NCBI GenBank assembly: GCA_937996655.1
Contig: CALKUK010000009.1
Location: forward strand, 1-15,371
Source: an uncultured Sphingomonadaceae bacterium
GTDB taxonomy: Bacteria > Pseudomonadota > Alphaproteobacteria > Sphingomonadales > Sphingomonadaceae
Length of the DNA: 15,371 nucleotides
Direction of reading: 5' to 3'
Shown here: piece by piece, positions 1-7,268 of the stretch
Numbering within the stretch: the first letter of the stretch is position 1
Layout: every line of letters starts with the position of its first letter
Notes under the pieces: model-generated
Database searches by the model: none
What the model saw: only the letters and a program-made list of their open reading frames with translations
What the model was told of the DNA's origin: nothing
Program-made: the position numbers and the translations under genes

Positions 1-752
1 AGCGAGTGCGGCGGCGTGGCTTCCTTGCCATAGCCGATGCGCTTGCCGATCATGATGCAGCCGACAAGGCCTGCGATCCCGGCGTTGATGTGCACCACGG
101 TGCCGCCGGCGAAGTCGAGCGCGCCCATACCCCACAGATAACCAAAGTCGGTCGGTGCGTCCGGCAGGAAGTCTGGGCCAGCCCAGTACCAAACCATGTG
201 CGCGATCGGGAAGTACACGATCGTCAGCCAGGCGACGACAAACAGGATGAGCGGCGTGAACTTGATGCGCTCTGCAAAGGCACCAACGATCAGCGCCGGC
301 GTGATGCAGGCGAAGGTCATCTGGAAGATCACAAACGCAAATTCAGGAATATAGACGTTGTTCGAGAAGGTAGCCGCGTAGGTCCCCGTCGAAACGCCCG
401 CGAGCATCAGCTTGGACAAGCCGCCGATGAACGGACCACCGCTGGTGAACGCAAGCGAATAGCCCCAGCAGACCCAAACAAGGGCTGCGACCGATACGAT
501 CATGAAGACCTGCATCAGAACCGACAGCATGTTCTTCGTGCGGACAAGCCCGCCATAAAAGAGCGCCAATGCCGGAACCGACATCAACAGCACCAACGCT
601 GAGGAAATCAGCATCCAGGTGGTGTCGCCCTTGTCGACCATGCCGGCCATTTGTTCGGCAGTCGGTGCTTTGATGGGCCCGTCCGCCGCAAAGGCAGGGA
701 CAGTCGCGAGCATCGTCGCGGCCCCTGCAATCCATTTGTTGAGTCTGGTCAT
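1..752 (-). CDS. amtB: Ammonium transporter AmtB (partial, C-terminus off the left edge)
   Basis: This is an inner-membrane ammonium channel of the Amt/MEP/Rh family. The first 250 residues are present and the gene runs off the window. Residues 1-22 look like a cleavable signal peptide ending A-F-A, as in other bacterial Amt proteins. Then comes D-T-T-W-M-L at 43-48, and F-Y-G-G-L-V-R at 65-71 closing the first membrane segment. F-Q-M-T-F at 143-147 is the segment that carries a phenylalanine of the outer gate. V-H-I-N-A-G at 220-225 holds the first of the two pore histidines (H221); the second lies outside the window. Hydrophobic helices alternate with short loops throughout. The ATG at 752 follows AGGGGAC. 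The gene begins 17 bp after the glnK stop, so the two are almost certainly co-transcribed. By family knowledge, GlnK plugs this channel when nitrogen is sufficient. Confidence 0.96.
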   Translation of the reverse strand, partial: MTRLNKWIAGAATMLATVPAFAADGPIKAPTAEQMAGMVDKGDTTWMLISSALVLLMSVPALALFYGGLVRTKNMLSVLMQVFMIVSVAALVWVCWGYSLAFTSGGPFIGGLSKLMLAGVSTGTYAATFSNNVYIPEFAFVIFQMTFACITPALIVGAFAERIKFTPLILFVVAWLTIVYFPIAHMVWYWAGPDFLPDAPTDFGYLWGMGALDFAGGTVVHINAGIAGLVGCIMIGKRIGYGKEATPPHS

Positions 753-769
753 ATGTCCCCTGCTTTTCG

Positions 770-1108
770 TTAGAGTGCGACCGCGCCCGTCTCACCCGTG
801 CGGATACGGACCGCCGCGTTGAGTTCGAGCATGAAGATCTTGCCATCACCGATGGAGCCGGTGTTGGCGGCTTGCTGAATGGCCTCAAGCGCACGGTCAG
901 CAACGGCATCGTCGCACGCGACTTCCACCTTCACCTTCGGGACCATGTTGGTCGAGTATTCGGCTCCGCGATAAATCTCGGTCTGGCCTTTTTGGCGACC
1001 GAAGCCTTTGACTTCGGTGATCGTCATGCCGGACACGCCAAGCGCGGTGAGCGCTTCGCGGACATCGTCCAGCTTGAACGGTTTGATGATTGCGATGATC
1101 AGTTTCAT
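770..1108 (-). CDS. glnK: Nitrogen regulatory PII protein GlnK
   Basis: This 112-residue protein is a trimeric cytosolic PII signal protein that senses 2-oxoglutarate, ATP/ADP and uridylylation state. It shows the N-terminal M-K-L-I-I-A-I-I-K-P-F beta strand and K-G-F-G-R-Q-K-G at 34-41. The T-loop runs over roughly residues 37-55 with the uridylylation target Tyr51 in G-A-E-Y-S. The B-loop is T-G-S-I-G-D-G-K at 83-90, and the C-terminus is R-I-R-T-G-E at 101-106. Length and motifs match the family exactly. The start is supported by AAGGGGG a few bases upstream of the ATG. GlnB and GlnK are hard to tell apart by sequence, but the direct linkage to amtB and the sigma-54 promoter favour GlnK. 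Under nitrogen limitation it should be induced together with amtB. Confidence 0.96.
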   Translation of the reverse strand: MKLIIAIIKPFKLDDVREALTALGVSGMTITEVKGFGRQKGQTEIYRGAEYSTNMVPKVKVEVACDDAVADRALEAIQQAANTGSIGDGKIFMLELNAAVRIRTGETGAVAL

Positions 1109-1141
1109 TGGACCCCCTTGGAATTGGTCAGGGGGTTCTCC

Positions 1142-1156
1142 GCAAAGGTCGTGCCA
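1142..1156 (-). promoter_or_regulatory. Sigma-54 (RpoN) promoter of glnK-amtB
   Basis: Read on the minus strand the bases are TGGCACGACCTTTGC. This matches the -24/-12 consensus TGGCAC-N5-TTGC at every defined position, with GG and GC ten bases apart. The predicted transcription start is near 1130, about 22 bases before the glnK ATG and just upstream of its Shine-Dalgarno sequence. No competing sigma-70 promoter is obvious in the same gap. Confidence 0.88.
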
Positions 1157-1260
1157 GAATCGAATGCAGCCCAGTTTTCGGGGAATAATGATGCGTGGCG
1201 GGTCACGCCGACGTTACAAACCACCAAAAGGACTGCCTGATTCAACAGCAGCGTTGCGAA

Positions 1261-1281
1261 TTTGCCTGAAATTTAGGCAAA
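1261..1281 (-). promoter_or_regulatory. Candidate NtrC enhancer site upstream of glnK
   Basis: A perfect dyad with 7-base arms (TTTGCCT and AGGCAAA) is separated by 7 A/T-rich bases. Inside it, TGC at 1263-1265 and GCA at 1277-1279 are exactly 11 bases apart, which is the TGC-N11-GCA spacing of NtrC sites. The inner bases differ from the enteric TGCACC half-site, so this is a family-level resemblance. The centre lies about 140 bp upstream of the start predicted from the sigma-54 promoter, a usual enhancer distance. The assignment to NtrC is an inference. Confidence 0.55.
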
Positions 1282-1294
1282 ATTAACCTTTGGA

Positions 1295-1323
1295 TTGAAA
1301 ATTGGCGGAAATCCGTCTATCTC
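1295..1323 (+). promoter_or_regulatory. Candidate sigma-70-type promoter for a short plus-strand transcript
   Basis: TTGAAA at 1295-1300 and TATCTC at 1318-1323 are separated by 17 bases, the ideal spacing. The -10 box is only a moderate match. It points away from glnK, toward the 21-codon ORF at 1391. Without transcript data this remains a candidate. Confidence 0.3.
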
Positions 1324-1390
1324 AGGTGCCAACGGCGGTGCTTCTTTTCGGGCATGCTGCACAAAACATCAAAGATTTGAGAGACATCCC

Positions 1391-1456
1391 ATGCATATGC
1401 TCGCCATCCTGCGCGTGCTTGAAAACCTGTTTGCCGCGCGCGCGCCGAAGCGCTGA
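1391..1456 (+). CDS. Possible small protein or leader peptide of 21 residues
   Basis: This is a short reading frame in an otherwise empty stretch. The ATG at 1391 is preceded by GAGAG with a 7-base gap, an acceptable ribosome binding site. The peptide begins M-H-M-L-A-I-L-R-V-L-E-N-L-F, continues with an alanine/arginine stretch and ends P-K-R. It is a hydrophobic, potentially amphipathic helix with a basic tail. A candidate promoter lies about 70 bases upstream, and a small hairpin followed by TTTT lies immediately downstream (1443-1467). I do not recognise the peptide. It could be a membrane-associated small protein, part of a small RNA, or chance. The 66-base length alone is no evidence of coding; the surrounding signals are what make it worth listing. 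Confidence 0.3.
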   Translation: MHMLAILRVLENLFAARAPKR

Positions 1457-1467
1457 GGCGGGGTTTT
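1443..1467 (+). terminator. Weak candidate terminator after the 21-codon ORF
   Basis: CGCC at 1443-1446 can pair with GGCG at 1457-1460 around a loop containing AGCGCT, and GGGTTTT follows. The stem is only four pairs, so this is a weak call. Its main value is its position at the end of the proposed short transcript. Confidence 0.2.
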
Positions 1468-1497
1468 AACAGTTCACCGGCACCCAAAAAGTTCTCC

Positions 1498-1524
1498 CTC
1501 GCCCCGTGCTCGACGCGGGGCGAG
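1498..1524 (-). terminator. Intrinsic terminator of the GS-like gene at 1573
   Basis: A perfect 9-bp stem (CTCGCCCCG at 1498-1506, CGGGGCGAG at 1516-1524) has a 9-base loop. On the minus strand it is followed, after GGAGAAC, by TTTTT. It lies about 50 bp past the stop codon of the minus-strand GS-like gene. The plus-strand side has no T run, so it is one-directional. Confidence 0.6.
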
Positions 1525-1572
1525 GCGGGTGCAAAGTTGAAATTGCGCCAAATATGAATTTGCCCGCGACGC

Positions 1573-2967
1573 CTAAGCCGTCCGCAAATACCAGGCGTAG
1601 TCCAGATCGGGCACGGCGCCGAAGAAGCGTTCCATCTCGGTTTGCTTGACGATGCCAAACATCTCGACAAAGCGCGCGCCCAGAAGGTCGTTCATCACCT
1701 CTGAGCCCCGGAACCGGTCGAGCGCTGCAAACCAGTTGGTCGGCATCGGCGGCGCAGATGTTGCCGCTTCATAACCGTTGCCGACAACAGGCGCGCCTAG
1801 GTCCAGCTTGTGCTCAATCCCGTGGCACATTCCCGCCAGCATCGCTGCCATGGCGAGATAAGGGTTGGCATCGGCCCCGCCGATCCGATGTTCGACATGG
1901 CGGCTGGCAGGCGGCCCTGCAGTCACGCGGAAGCTGACAGTGCGGTTGTTGACGCCCCAAGTGGGGGCCACCGGCGCATAGCTGTTCGCCTTGAACCGGC
2001 GATAGCTATTGGCGTTGGGGGCAAAGATCAGGAAGGCGTCGGCAATCGTCGCCTGCATGCCCGCAATGGCATGGCGCAGCAGAGGCGTCCCTTCCGGGTC
2101 TTCGCTGGCAAAGGCGTTTTTGCCTGCTGCATCGAGCAGCGAGGCGTGCAAATGCATGCCATTGCCCGCGCTGTGCTCAAACGGCTTGGCCATGAAGGTC
2201 GCTTCCATGCCGTGCTTCTGCGCGATCGCCTTCACCATACGCTTGTGCATGATGGCATCGTCACAGGCCCGCAGGGCATCGGCCTTGTGCGCCAGCGTCA
2301 TTTCAAACTGGCCGGGCGCATATTCTGAAATGGCGGCTTCTAGCGGCAGGTTCTGGGCGGCGGCACAGGCATAAAGATCGTCAAAGAAGGGCCGGAAGTC
2401 TTCCATCTCAGCCAGACCATAGACCTGAATGTCGTGCGGCGTTTCCCCGGATGAGGGCGATCGGGCGGGCGTCGGGCGGCCATCCTTGCCGCGCTTGGCA
2501 TCCACCAGATAGAATTCCAGCTCCACCGCGACATCGGGCGTCAGGCCATGGCCGGCCAGCCGGTCAATCACCCGGCCCAGCACATGGCGCGGGTCAAGAT
2601 CATTGGGCGTGCCGTCCAGCTCGTAAAATCCGGTCAGAAACTGCGCGGCGTTCGGTCCAGCCCAAGGGGTGGGCACGAGTGTGCCGGGGATGGGGTGGAT
2701 GCGCCGGTCCGCATCGCCATCTTCCCAGACAAGGCCTGTTTCTTCCGTGTCACGTCCCGTGATGTCGACGATGACGGCAGAGCCGGGCAGGAAACGTCCT
2801 TCCTTATAAACGCCCAACACCTCATGCGCGCGCAGGCGCTTCCCGCGCGGCACACCGCACATGTTGGTGAAGATGATGTCGATGGCATCCACGTCCGGAT
2901 GGGCCTTGAAAAAGGCTTCGGCTTCGGAAAGGGGCGCGATCTGATGAGAGGACGTCTTGCTGGTCAT
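1573..2967 (-). CDS. Glutamine synthetase-like gamma-glutamyl-amine ligase
   Basis: This 464-residue protein of the type I glutamine synthetase fold probably joins glutamate to an amine using ATP, as gamma-glutamylputrescine synthetase (PuuA/PauA) does. The N-terminal beta-grasp part contains I-F-T-N-M-C-G-V-P-R-G-K at 32-43. Catalytic-domain motifs are V-E-L-E-F-Y-L at 148-154 (metal-binding glutamates), E-Y-A-P-G-Q-F-E at 215-222, G-N-G-M-H-L-H-A-S-L at 268-277 and R-H-V-E-H-R at 356-361 followed by D-A-N-P-Y-L-A-M-A-A. The adenylylation-loop tyrosine motif of housekeeping GlnA is not visible. The ATG at 2967 is chosen because family similarity begins just after it and AAGG lies 7 bases upstream; the open frame extends further but lacks similarity. 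The gene stands alone, divergent from the CYTH-CHAD gene, with its own terminator. The substrate could be putrescine, spermidine, ethanolamine or another amine. Confidence 0.88.
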   Translation of the reverse strand: MTSKTSSHQIAPLSEAEAFFKAHPDVDAIDIIFTNMCGVPRGKRLRAHEVLGVYKEGRFLPGSAVIVDITGRDTEETGLVWEDGDADRRIHPIPGTLVPTPWAGPNAAQFLTGFYELDGTPNDLDPRHVLGRVIDRLAGHGLTPDVAVELEFYLVDAKRGKDGRPTPARSPSSGETPHDIQVYGLAEMEDFRPFFDDLYACAAAQNLPLEAAISEYAPGQFEMTLAHKADALRACDDAIMHKRMVKAIAQKHGMEATFMAKPFEHSAGNGMHLHASLLDAAGKNAFASEDPEGTPLLRHAIAGMQATIADAFLIFAPNANSYRRFKANSYAPVAPTWGVNNRTVSFRVTAGPPASRHVEHRIGGADANPYLAMAAMLAGMCHGIEHKLDLGAPVVGNGYEAATSAPPMPTNWFAALDRFRGSEVMNDLLGARFVEMFGIVKQTEMERFFGAVPDLDYAWYLRTA

Positions 2968-3075
2968 GCGCGCCTTGTGCGGGGCGGCGCGCGGCGGGTC
3001 AAGCAGGGGTGCACAAACGGGCCGATCAGGAGTCGCTTCACGACCATCCCAGTGATAGCATGCGCCAGGGCAGCA

Positions 3076-4629
3076 ATGGGCAGAATGACCATGGCAAACG
3101 GGCATGAGATTGAATTGAAGCTGGCGGCAACGCCGCTGATGCTCGCACGCCTGAAACAGCTGGACAGTCTGCAGGCGGACAGCCGGCATAAACAGTTTTC
3201 GACGGTCTATTATGATACGCCCGACCGGCGTCTTGCGGCGGCACACCTTGCCCTGCGGGTTCGAGATGATGGCAGCAGCTTTGAAATCACGCTGAAGCGC
3301 GCGGCTGCTGGCAAGGCGGTTGCACGGGCGGAATGGAGCGCGCTGATGGGCGGTGCGGTGGCTGACGGGGAGCCGCCCGATCTTGGCGCATTGCCGCCCG
3401 ATGCGGTCCATCTCGTCACCGCGGCGGCCAAGGGGGTGGCCCTTGGGCCAGTCTTCAGCCTTGCTATTGAGCGGGAGGTGCGCACCCTCTCTTATGGACG
3501 TTCGCAGATAGAGCTGGCCTTTGACCAAGGCCAAGTGACGGTTGGCGCGAAGGCACAGCCGGTGTGTGAGCTGGAATTGGAGCTGATGTCCGGCACGCTC
3601 AAAGACCTGCTGGGTCTTGCGCGGGCGCTTCCTTTGGGGCCGGACCTTTATTGGTCAATCACCAGCAAGTCAGCGCTCGGCTATCGCCTTGCCGATGGGG
3701 GTGCTCCGGTGGCGGTGAAAGCGCGGCCGGTGCGCCTGCCGGTTAATTCCGGCACACGGGCGGCGCTGCGCCATGTGGTCTGGGCGAGCGTCAGCCAGTT
3801 TCTGTCCAATATGGACGCCGTCACACAAGCGGGCTTGTCCGAAGGCCTGCACCAGATGCGTGTCTCTTTGCGCCGGTTGCGTGTTGCTCTGCGCCTTGGG
3901 CATGGCCTGCTGGGCGATCCTGATGTGCCGGTGCTGGATGCAGAATGGGGTGCCGCCATCGGCCAAATGGGCACGGCGCGTGATCTGGATGTGATCCTTG
4001 CACGGCTGGGCAAGGCGGCCGATGGCGGTGAGGCCAGCATTGAGGTGCAACAGGCGCTCACACAGGAACGGGCGGAGGCTTATGCCGCTGTGGTGCGCCT
4101 TGTGCAGAGCGCGGCGTTTCAGCACCTGTTGGTCGGGACGGTCCATTGGGCCGAGCAGCTGGGTCCCTCTCACCCTGACGATGCGCCGCTTGATGAGGCC
4201 GCGCGGGCGCTCTTGAAGTCATGGCGGCGCAAGTTGCGCCATAAGTCGGCTGACCTGGCCGATCTCTCGCCGGAGGCCCGCCACCGCGTCCGCATTGGGC
4301 TGAAGCGGCTGCGCTATGCCATGGAGTTCTTTACCAGCCTGTCGCGGGATCCGACCCGAAAGACGCTCGACAGGCTGAGGCTGGACCGGCTGGCAGACGC
4401 GCAGGAGCATCTGGGGGATTTAAATGATCTGGACGTCAGCGCCACTTTGGGTGCGCGCCTGAACGGGGATCCGATCCATCGGGCTGCGATCCTCGAAGCG
4501 CTGACGGCCGCGAACCGCGACAGGCGTCGGGATGTGCCAAAGCTTCTCACCAAGGCGCAAGACGCGGTCGATGTCGCGCTCGCTAAACGTAAGACAATCA
4601 AGCTGCGCGCCTCAGCCAAGCAGCGCTGA
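3076..4629 (+). CDS. CYTH-CHAD domain protein (inorganic triphosphatase/polyphosphate-binding type)
   Basis: This 517-residue two-domain cytosolic protein has a CYTH domain over about residues 8-210, opening with E-I-E-L-K at 11-15. That is the ExExK signature of the triphosphate tunnel family. Further acidic/basic strand motifs include L-R-V-R-D-D and E-L-E-L-E-L. The CHAD domain covers about residues 225-505 and has its two hallmark helices: H-Q-M-R-V-S-L-R-R-L-R from H259, and H-R-V-R-I-G-L-K-R-L-R-Y from H403. CYTH-CHAD proteins such as E. coli YgiF hydrolyse inorganic triphosphate, and CHAD domains bind polyphosphate. ATG codons at 3076, 3085 and 3091 are all in frame. I chose 3076 because AGGG lies 5 bases upstream; the conserved domain would tolerate any of them. 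The 3' end overlaps the convergent aminotransferase by 18 bp. It probably has no functional tie to the amine genes. Confidence 0.9.
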   Translation: MGRMTMANGHEIELKLAATPLMLARLKQLDSLQADSRHKQFSTVYYDTPDRRLAAAHLALRVRDDGSSFEITLKRAAAGKAVARAEWSALMGGAVADGEPPDLGALPPDAVHLVTAAAKGVALGPVFSLAIEREVRTLSYGRSQIELAFDQGQVTVGAKAQPVCELELELMSGTLKDLLGLARALPLGPDLYWSITSKSALGYRLADGGAPVAVKARPVRLPVNSGTRAALRHVVWASVSQFLSNMDAVTQAGLSEGLHQMRVSLRRLRVALRLGHGLLGDPDVPVLDAEWGAAIGQMGTARDLDVILARLGKAADGGEASIEVQQALTQERAEAYAAVVRLVQSAAFQHLLVGTVHWAEQLGPSHPDDAPLDEAARALLKSWRRKLRHKSADLADLSPEARHRVRIGLKRLRYAMEFFTSLSRDPTRKTLDRLRLDRLADAQEHLGDLNDLDVSATLGARLNGDPIHRAAILEALTAANRDRRRDVPKLLTKAQDAVDVALAKRKTIKLRASAKQR

Positions 4630-5958
4630 AATTGCCTCATCCAAATGGCTCGCCAGTCGGGTGACCTGCTCGGCGGTGGTCACGGGGCTGACCAGCATCA
4701 TATTGTGGAACGGCGCCAACAGCGTGCCCCGGTTGACCAGCATCAGGTGGATCAGGCCTTCCAGATCATGGTCCATCGCTGCCCGTGCTTCACTGCCATT
4801 CGTCGGCGGTTTCGGGGCGCAGACGAACTCCACCCGCGCGCCGACGCTGGAGACGTGCCAGGGCAGGTCATGCCGCTCAATCACGCCCTCAATCCGTCCG
4901 GCGAGTTGCTGCGCAAGGCCGAGCATATGGCTATAGGCATGGGGCGACATGACATCGTCGAGCATGGCGTGCATCGCGGAGATCGCGAGCGCATTGGCAG
5001 ATAGCGTCGTGCCGATCCCGGAATGGCCGGACGGCAGCGTGGCGCGATAGGCCTCCATTCGCTTGGCGACTTCATCGGAAAAGCCGAAGGCGGCGCACGG
5101 TACGCCGCCACCGATGGATTTGCCGATGACGAACATATCGCCGGCCGGGCCATAGCTGCCCGAATGGCCGCCGGGGCCGGACGAGATGGTGTGCGTTTCA
5201 TCCCAGATGAGCAGCGTGCCGGTGCGCGCTGTCACTTCGCGCATCAGGGCGAGGAAGCCCGGGCGCGGCAGCACCATGCCGCAATTGGTCATCACGGGCT
5301 CGGCCAAGACAGCGGCGACGTCGCCTGCTTCCAACGCGGCTTCCAGCGCGCGGCCGTCATTGAATTCGATGGCGATGGCGTGGTCACGCACGTCCCACAC
5401 TTGGCCGACAAGGCTGCGCCGTGTCTCCGGCACACCGTCGCGCAGATCGACGAAGACGTCATCGACCGCGCCGTGATAGCAGCCGTTGAAGATCAGGATC
5501 TTGTCGCGTCCCGTTACGCCACGCGCCCATCGGATTGCGGCACGGTTGGCTTCAGACGCGGTGGTCGTCAGTTGCCAATGCGGGTGGTGGAACCGTGTCG
5601 ACAGCATCAGGCCGACATCTGCGGCCTTTGCGGTGGGGAGCATATAGCTCAGCCCCTCATGCGCCTGCGCGGCAATGGCTTGCGCCAGTGGTTCGGGTGA
5701 ATGGCCGAACATGGACGCGGTATCGCCCAGACAGAAATCGTCGAGCACCTGCCCGTCAAGCGTGGTCAGCGTTGACCCGTGCGCGGTCTTGGCGGTCAGC
5801 GGAAAGGGCGAGGGCCAGTCGCGCATCCAGTGGAAGGGCACGCCCTGATGCCAGCCACGCTTGCGGTCCTCCGCAGCCTCGGCAGACTTGGGATTGGCAG
5901 CGATGAAACGCGCCTCTTCTTCGGCACGGCAAGTGGCAATGCGGTCGCGGTCGATCAT
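4612..5958 (-). CDS. Class III PLP-dependent aminotransferase (glutamate-1-semialdehyde aminomutase-like)
   Basis: This 448-residue fold-type I enzyme carries pyridoxal phosphate. Visible motifs are S-E-A-N at 135-138, the N-G-C-Y-H-G substrate/PLP loop at 158-163, and L-L-I-W-D-E-T-H at 249-256 with the PLP-nitrogen-binding Asp253. The Schiff-base lysine is Lys280 in V-I-G-K-S-I-G-G-G at 277-285. The D-E-T-H-T-I-S-S-G-P-G-G block differs from the D-E-V-x-x-G-x-G-R-T of most omega-aminotransferases and resembles glutamate-1-semialdehyde aminomutase relatives. It is the last gene of the amine operon and starts 45 bp after the FAD oxidoreductase. It may transaminate an amine or a gamma-amino acid product (GABA, putrescine-like), but the substrate cannot be read from sequence. 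A heme-pathway HemL role is unlikely given the operon. Its stop lies inside the end of the opposing CYTH-CHAD gene. Confidence 0.87.
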   Translation of the reverse strand: MIDRDRIATCRAEEEARFIAANPKSAEAAEDRKRGWHQGVPFHWMRDWPSPFPLTAKTAHGSTLTTLDGQVLDDFCLGDTASMFGHSPEPLAQAIAAQAHEGLSYMLPTAKAADVGLMLSTRFHHPHWQLTTTASEANRAAIRWARGVTGRDKILIFNGCYHGAVDDVFVDLRDGVPETRRSLVGQVWDVRDHAIAIEFNDGRALEAALEAGDVAAVLAEPVMTNCGMVLPRPGFLALMREVTARTGTLLIWDETHTISSGPGGHSGSYGPAGDMFVIGKSIGGGVPCAAFGFSDEVAKRMEAYRATLPSGHSGIGTTLSANALAISAMHAMLDDVMSPHAYSHMLGLAQQLAGRIEGVIERHDLPWHVSSVGARVEFVCAPKPPTNGSEARAAMDHDLEGLIHLMLVNRGTLLAPFHNMMLVSPVTTAEQVTRLASHLDEAISALLG

Positions 5959-6003
5959 GATCGTTCTTTCCCGTTCCCTGTATTCACGACCGGCGACCGA
6001 AAA

Positions 6004-7263
6004 TCATAAACGGTCTTTGAGCGCGTACCAGAGAAGCCCGAGCGTCGCCAAGGGGCGTCGCATCCATTTCCCGCCGGGAAAGGGTCGTTTTGGCAAGGAC
6101 GCCATGACGTCAAAGCCCGATGCCGTCCCCGCCAGCGCCTCGGCGATCAGTTCGCCTGCAAGCGTCGTGATAAGCGCGCCATGCCCCGAAAAACCATAAG
6201 CGTGAAACACATTGCCGCTGCGCCCCATAATCGGCAGCCGGTTCATGCTGACCGAAACAGCGCCGCCCCATTGATAGTCGATGGGTGTCGCGGCCAGCTG
6301 CGGGAACACCTCGACAATGTGGCGCCGCACGAACGTGGCAATGTCGGCGGGCAGCGTCTGCACATATTTCTCCCCGCCGCCGAACAGCAGGCGTTTGTCG
6401 GCAGACAGGCGGAAGTAATTGAGGACGAAACGGCTGTCGGCGACGGCGGCGTTGGAGGGCAGAAGCGCATCCGCCTCGGGCAAAGGGGCGGTCGCGATAT
6501 TATAGTTCATGATGGGTATGGTGAAGCGGCCGAGCTTAGGGTCAACCTCCTCTATCCAGGCATCGGTGGCGAGGATGGCATGTGCCGCGCGGACATTGCC
6601 CTGTGCTGTTCGGACGGTGACCGCGTCTTGATCTCTCACCTCCGTCACCCGGCTGTTCTCAAAGATGCGGACGCCGGCATCCTCGGCAGCGGCGGCCATC
6701 CCGAGCACATAGTTGAGGGGATGGAAATGCCCGCCCTGCGGGTCATAGAGCCCGCCATGATAGCCATCTGCGCGGATGTGATCAGACAAGCCTGCCCGGT
6801 CCAGCATCGTCGTCTGATAGCCGAAGCGGCTTTCCAAAAATTCCGCCTCTGCGGTCATATCGTCCAGATGCGCTGGCTTATAGGCCGCCTCCAAATGGCC
6901 CGATGTCAGGTCACAGTTGATCTTGTGGCGGGCGACCCGGTCCCACACCCGGTTGCGGGCTTTCCAAGCGACGTCGAAAATGGCTTTGGCGCGCTCTTGC
7001 CCAAATTCGGCGTCCATCTCCCGCATCGACCAGCGCAAGCCGGGGATCAATTGCCCGCCATTGCGGCCCGACGCGCCAAAGCCAATCGTCTCGGCCTCTA
7101 GCAGGATGACGGAGAACCCCTTTTCCGCGCAGGCAAGGGCAGCGGCCACGCCGGTAAAGCCGCCGCCGATGACGACGACGTCACAGTCCACCGCGCCCGA
7201 GAGGGACTGCAGATGACGCTGTCGGTTGGCGGTGGCAGTGTAGTAATTGTCGAGCACTAGCAT
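6004..7263 (-). CDS. puuB: FAD-dependent amine oxidoreductase, PuuB/PauB type (DAO family)
   Basis: This 419-residue D-amino-acid-oxidase-family flavoprotein resembles gamma-glutamylputrescine oxidoreductase. By family knowledge that enzyme oxidises the gamma-glutamylated amine to the aldehyde with release of an amine or ammonia. The N-terminus D-N-Y-Y-T-A-T-A-N resembles the short lead-in of E. coli PuuB, which supports the ATG at 7263 despite a weak ribosome binding site. The dinucleotide-binding motif is V-V-I-G-G-G-F-T-G at 30-38, ending with Glu56, the ribose-binding acid. G-A-S-G-R-N-G-G-Q at 63-71 is the flavin-site loop. Near the C-terminus G-F-S-G-H-G is the usual second FAD contact. 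It sits between the PuuA-type ligase and the aminotransferase, all on one strand. The 91-bp upstream gap is filled largely by a paired palindromic repeat. The symbol is given by similarity and context; the substrate is unproven. Confidence 0.88.
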   Translation of the reverse strand: MLVLDNYYTATANRQRHLQSLSGAVDCDVVVIGGGFTGVAAALACAEKGFSVILLEAETIGFGASGRNGGQLIPGLRWSMREMDAEFGQERAKAIFDVAWKARNRVWDRVARHKINCDLTSGHLEAAYKPAHLDDMTAEAEFLESRFGYQTTMLDRAGLSDHIRADGYHGGLYDPQGGHFHPLNYVLGMAAAAEDAGVRIFENSRVTEVRDQDAVTVRTAQGNVRAAHAILATDAWIEEVDPKLGRFTIPIMNYNIATAPLPEADALLPSNAAVADSRFVLNYFRLSADKRLLFGGGEKYVQTLPADIATFVRRHIVEVFPQLAATPIDYQWGGAVSVSMNRLPIMGRSGNVFHAYGFSGHGALITTLAGELIAEALAGTASGFDVMASLPKRPFPGGKWMRRPLATLGLLWYALKDRL

Positions 7264-7268
7264 CTACA

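Noticed and set aside
1317..1670. 117-codon minus-strand frame across the spacer and the end of the GS-like gene
   Set aside because: It overlaps the conserved C-terminus of the ligase in another frame, crosses the terminator hairpin, and has no family features.
2548..3075. Upstream extension of the CYTH-CHAD reading frame to 2548
   Set aside because: It is antisense to the conserved N-terminal half of the GS-like ligase, and the E-I-E-L-K motif that opens CYTH domains comes only after 3076.
2968..3534. Upstream extension of the GS-like ligase to 3534, adding 189 residues
   Set aside because: The added residues have no family similarity and lie antisense to the well-supported CYTH domain. 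The ATG at 2967 gives a normal-length protein.
6181..7101. 306-codon open frame on the plus strand
   Set aside because: It lies antisense to the PuuB-type oxidoreductase, whose FAD motifs are intact, and shows no domain of its own.
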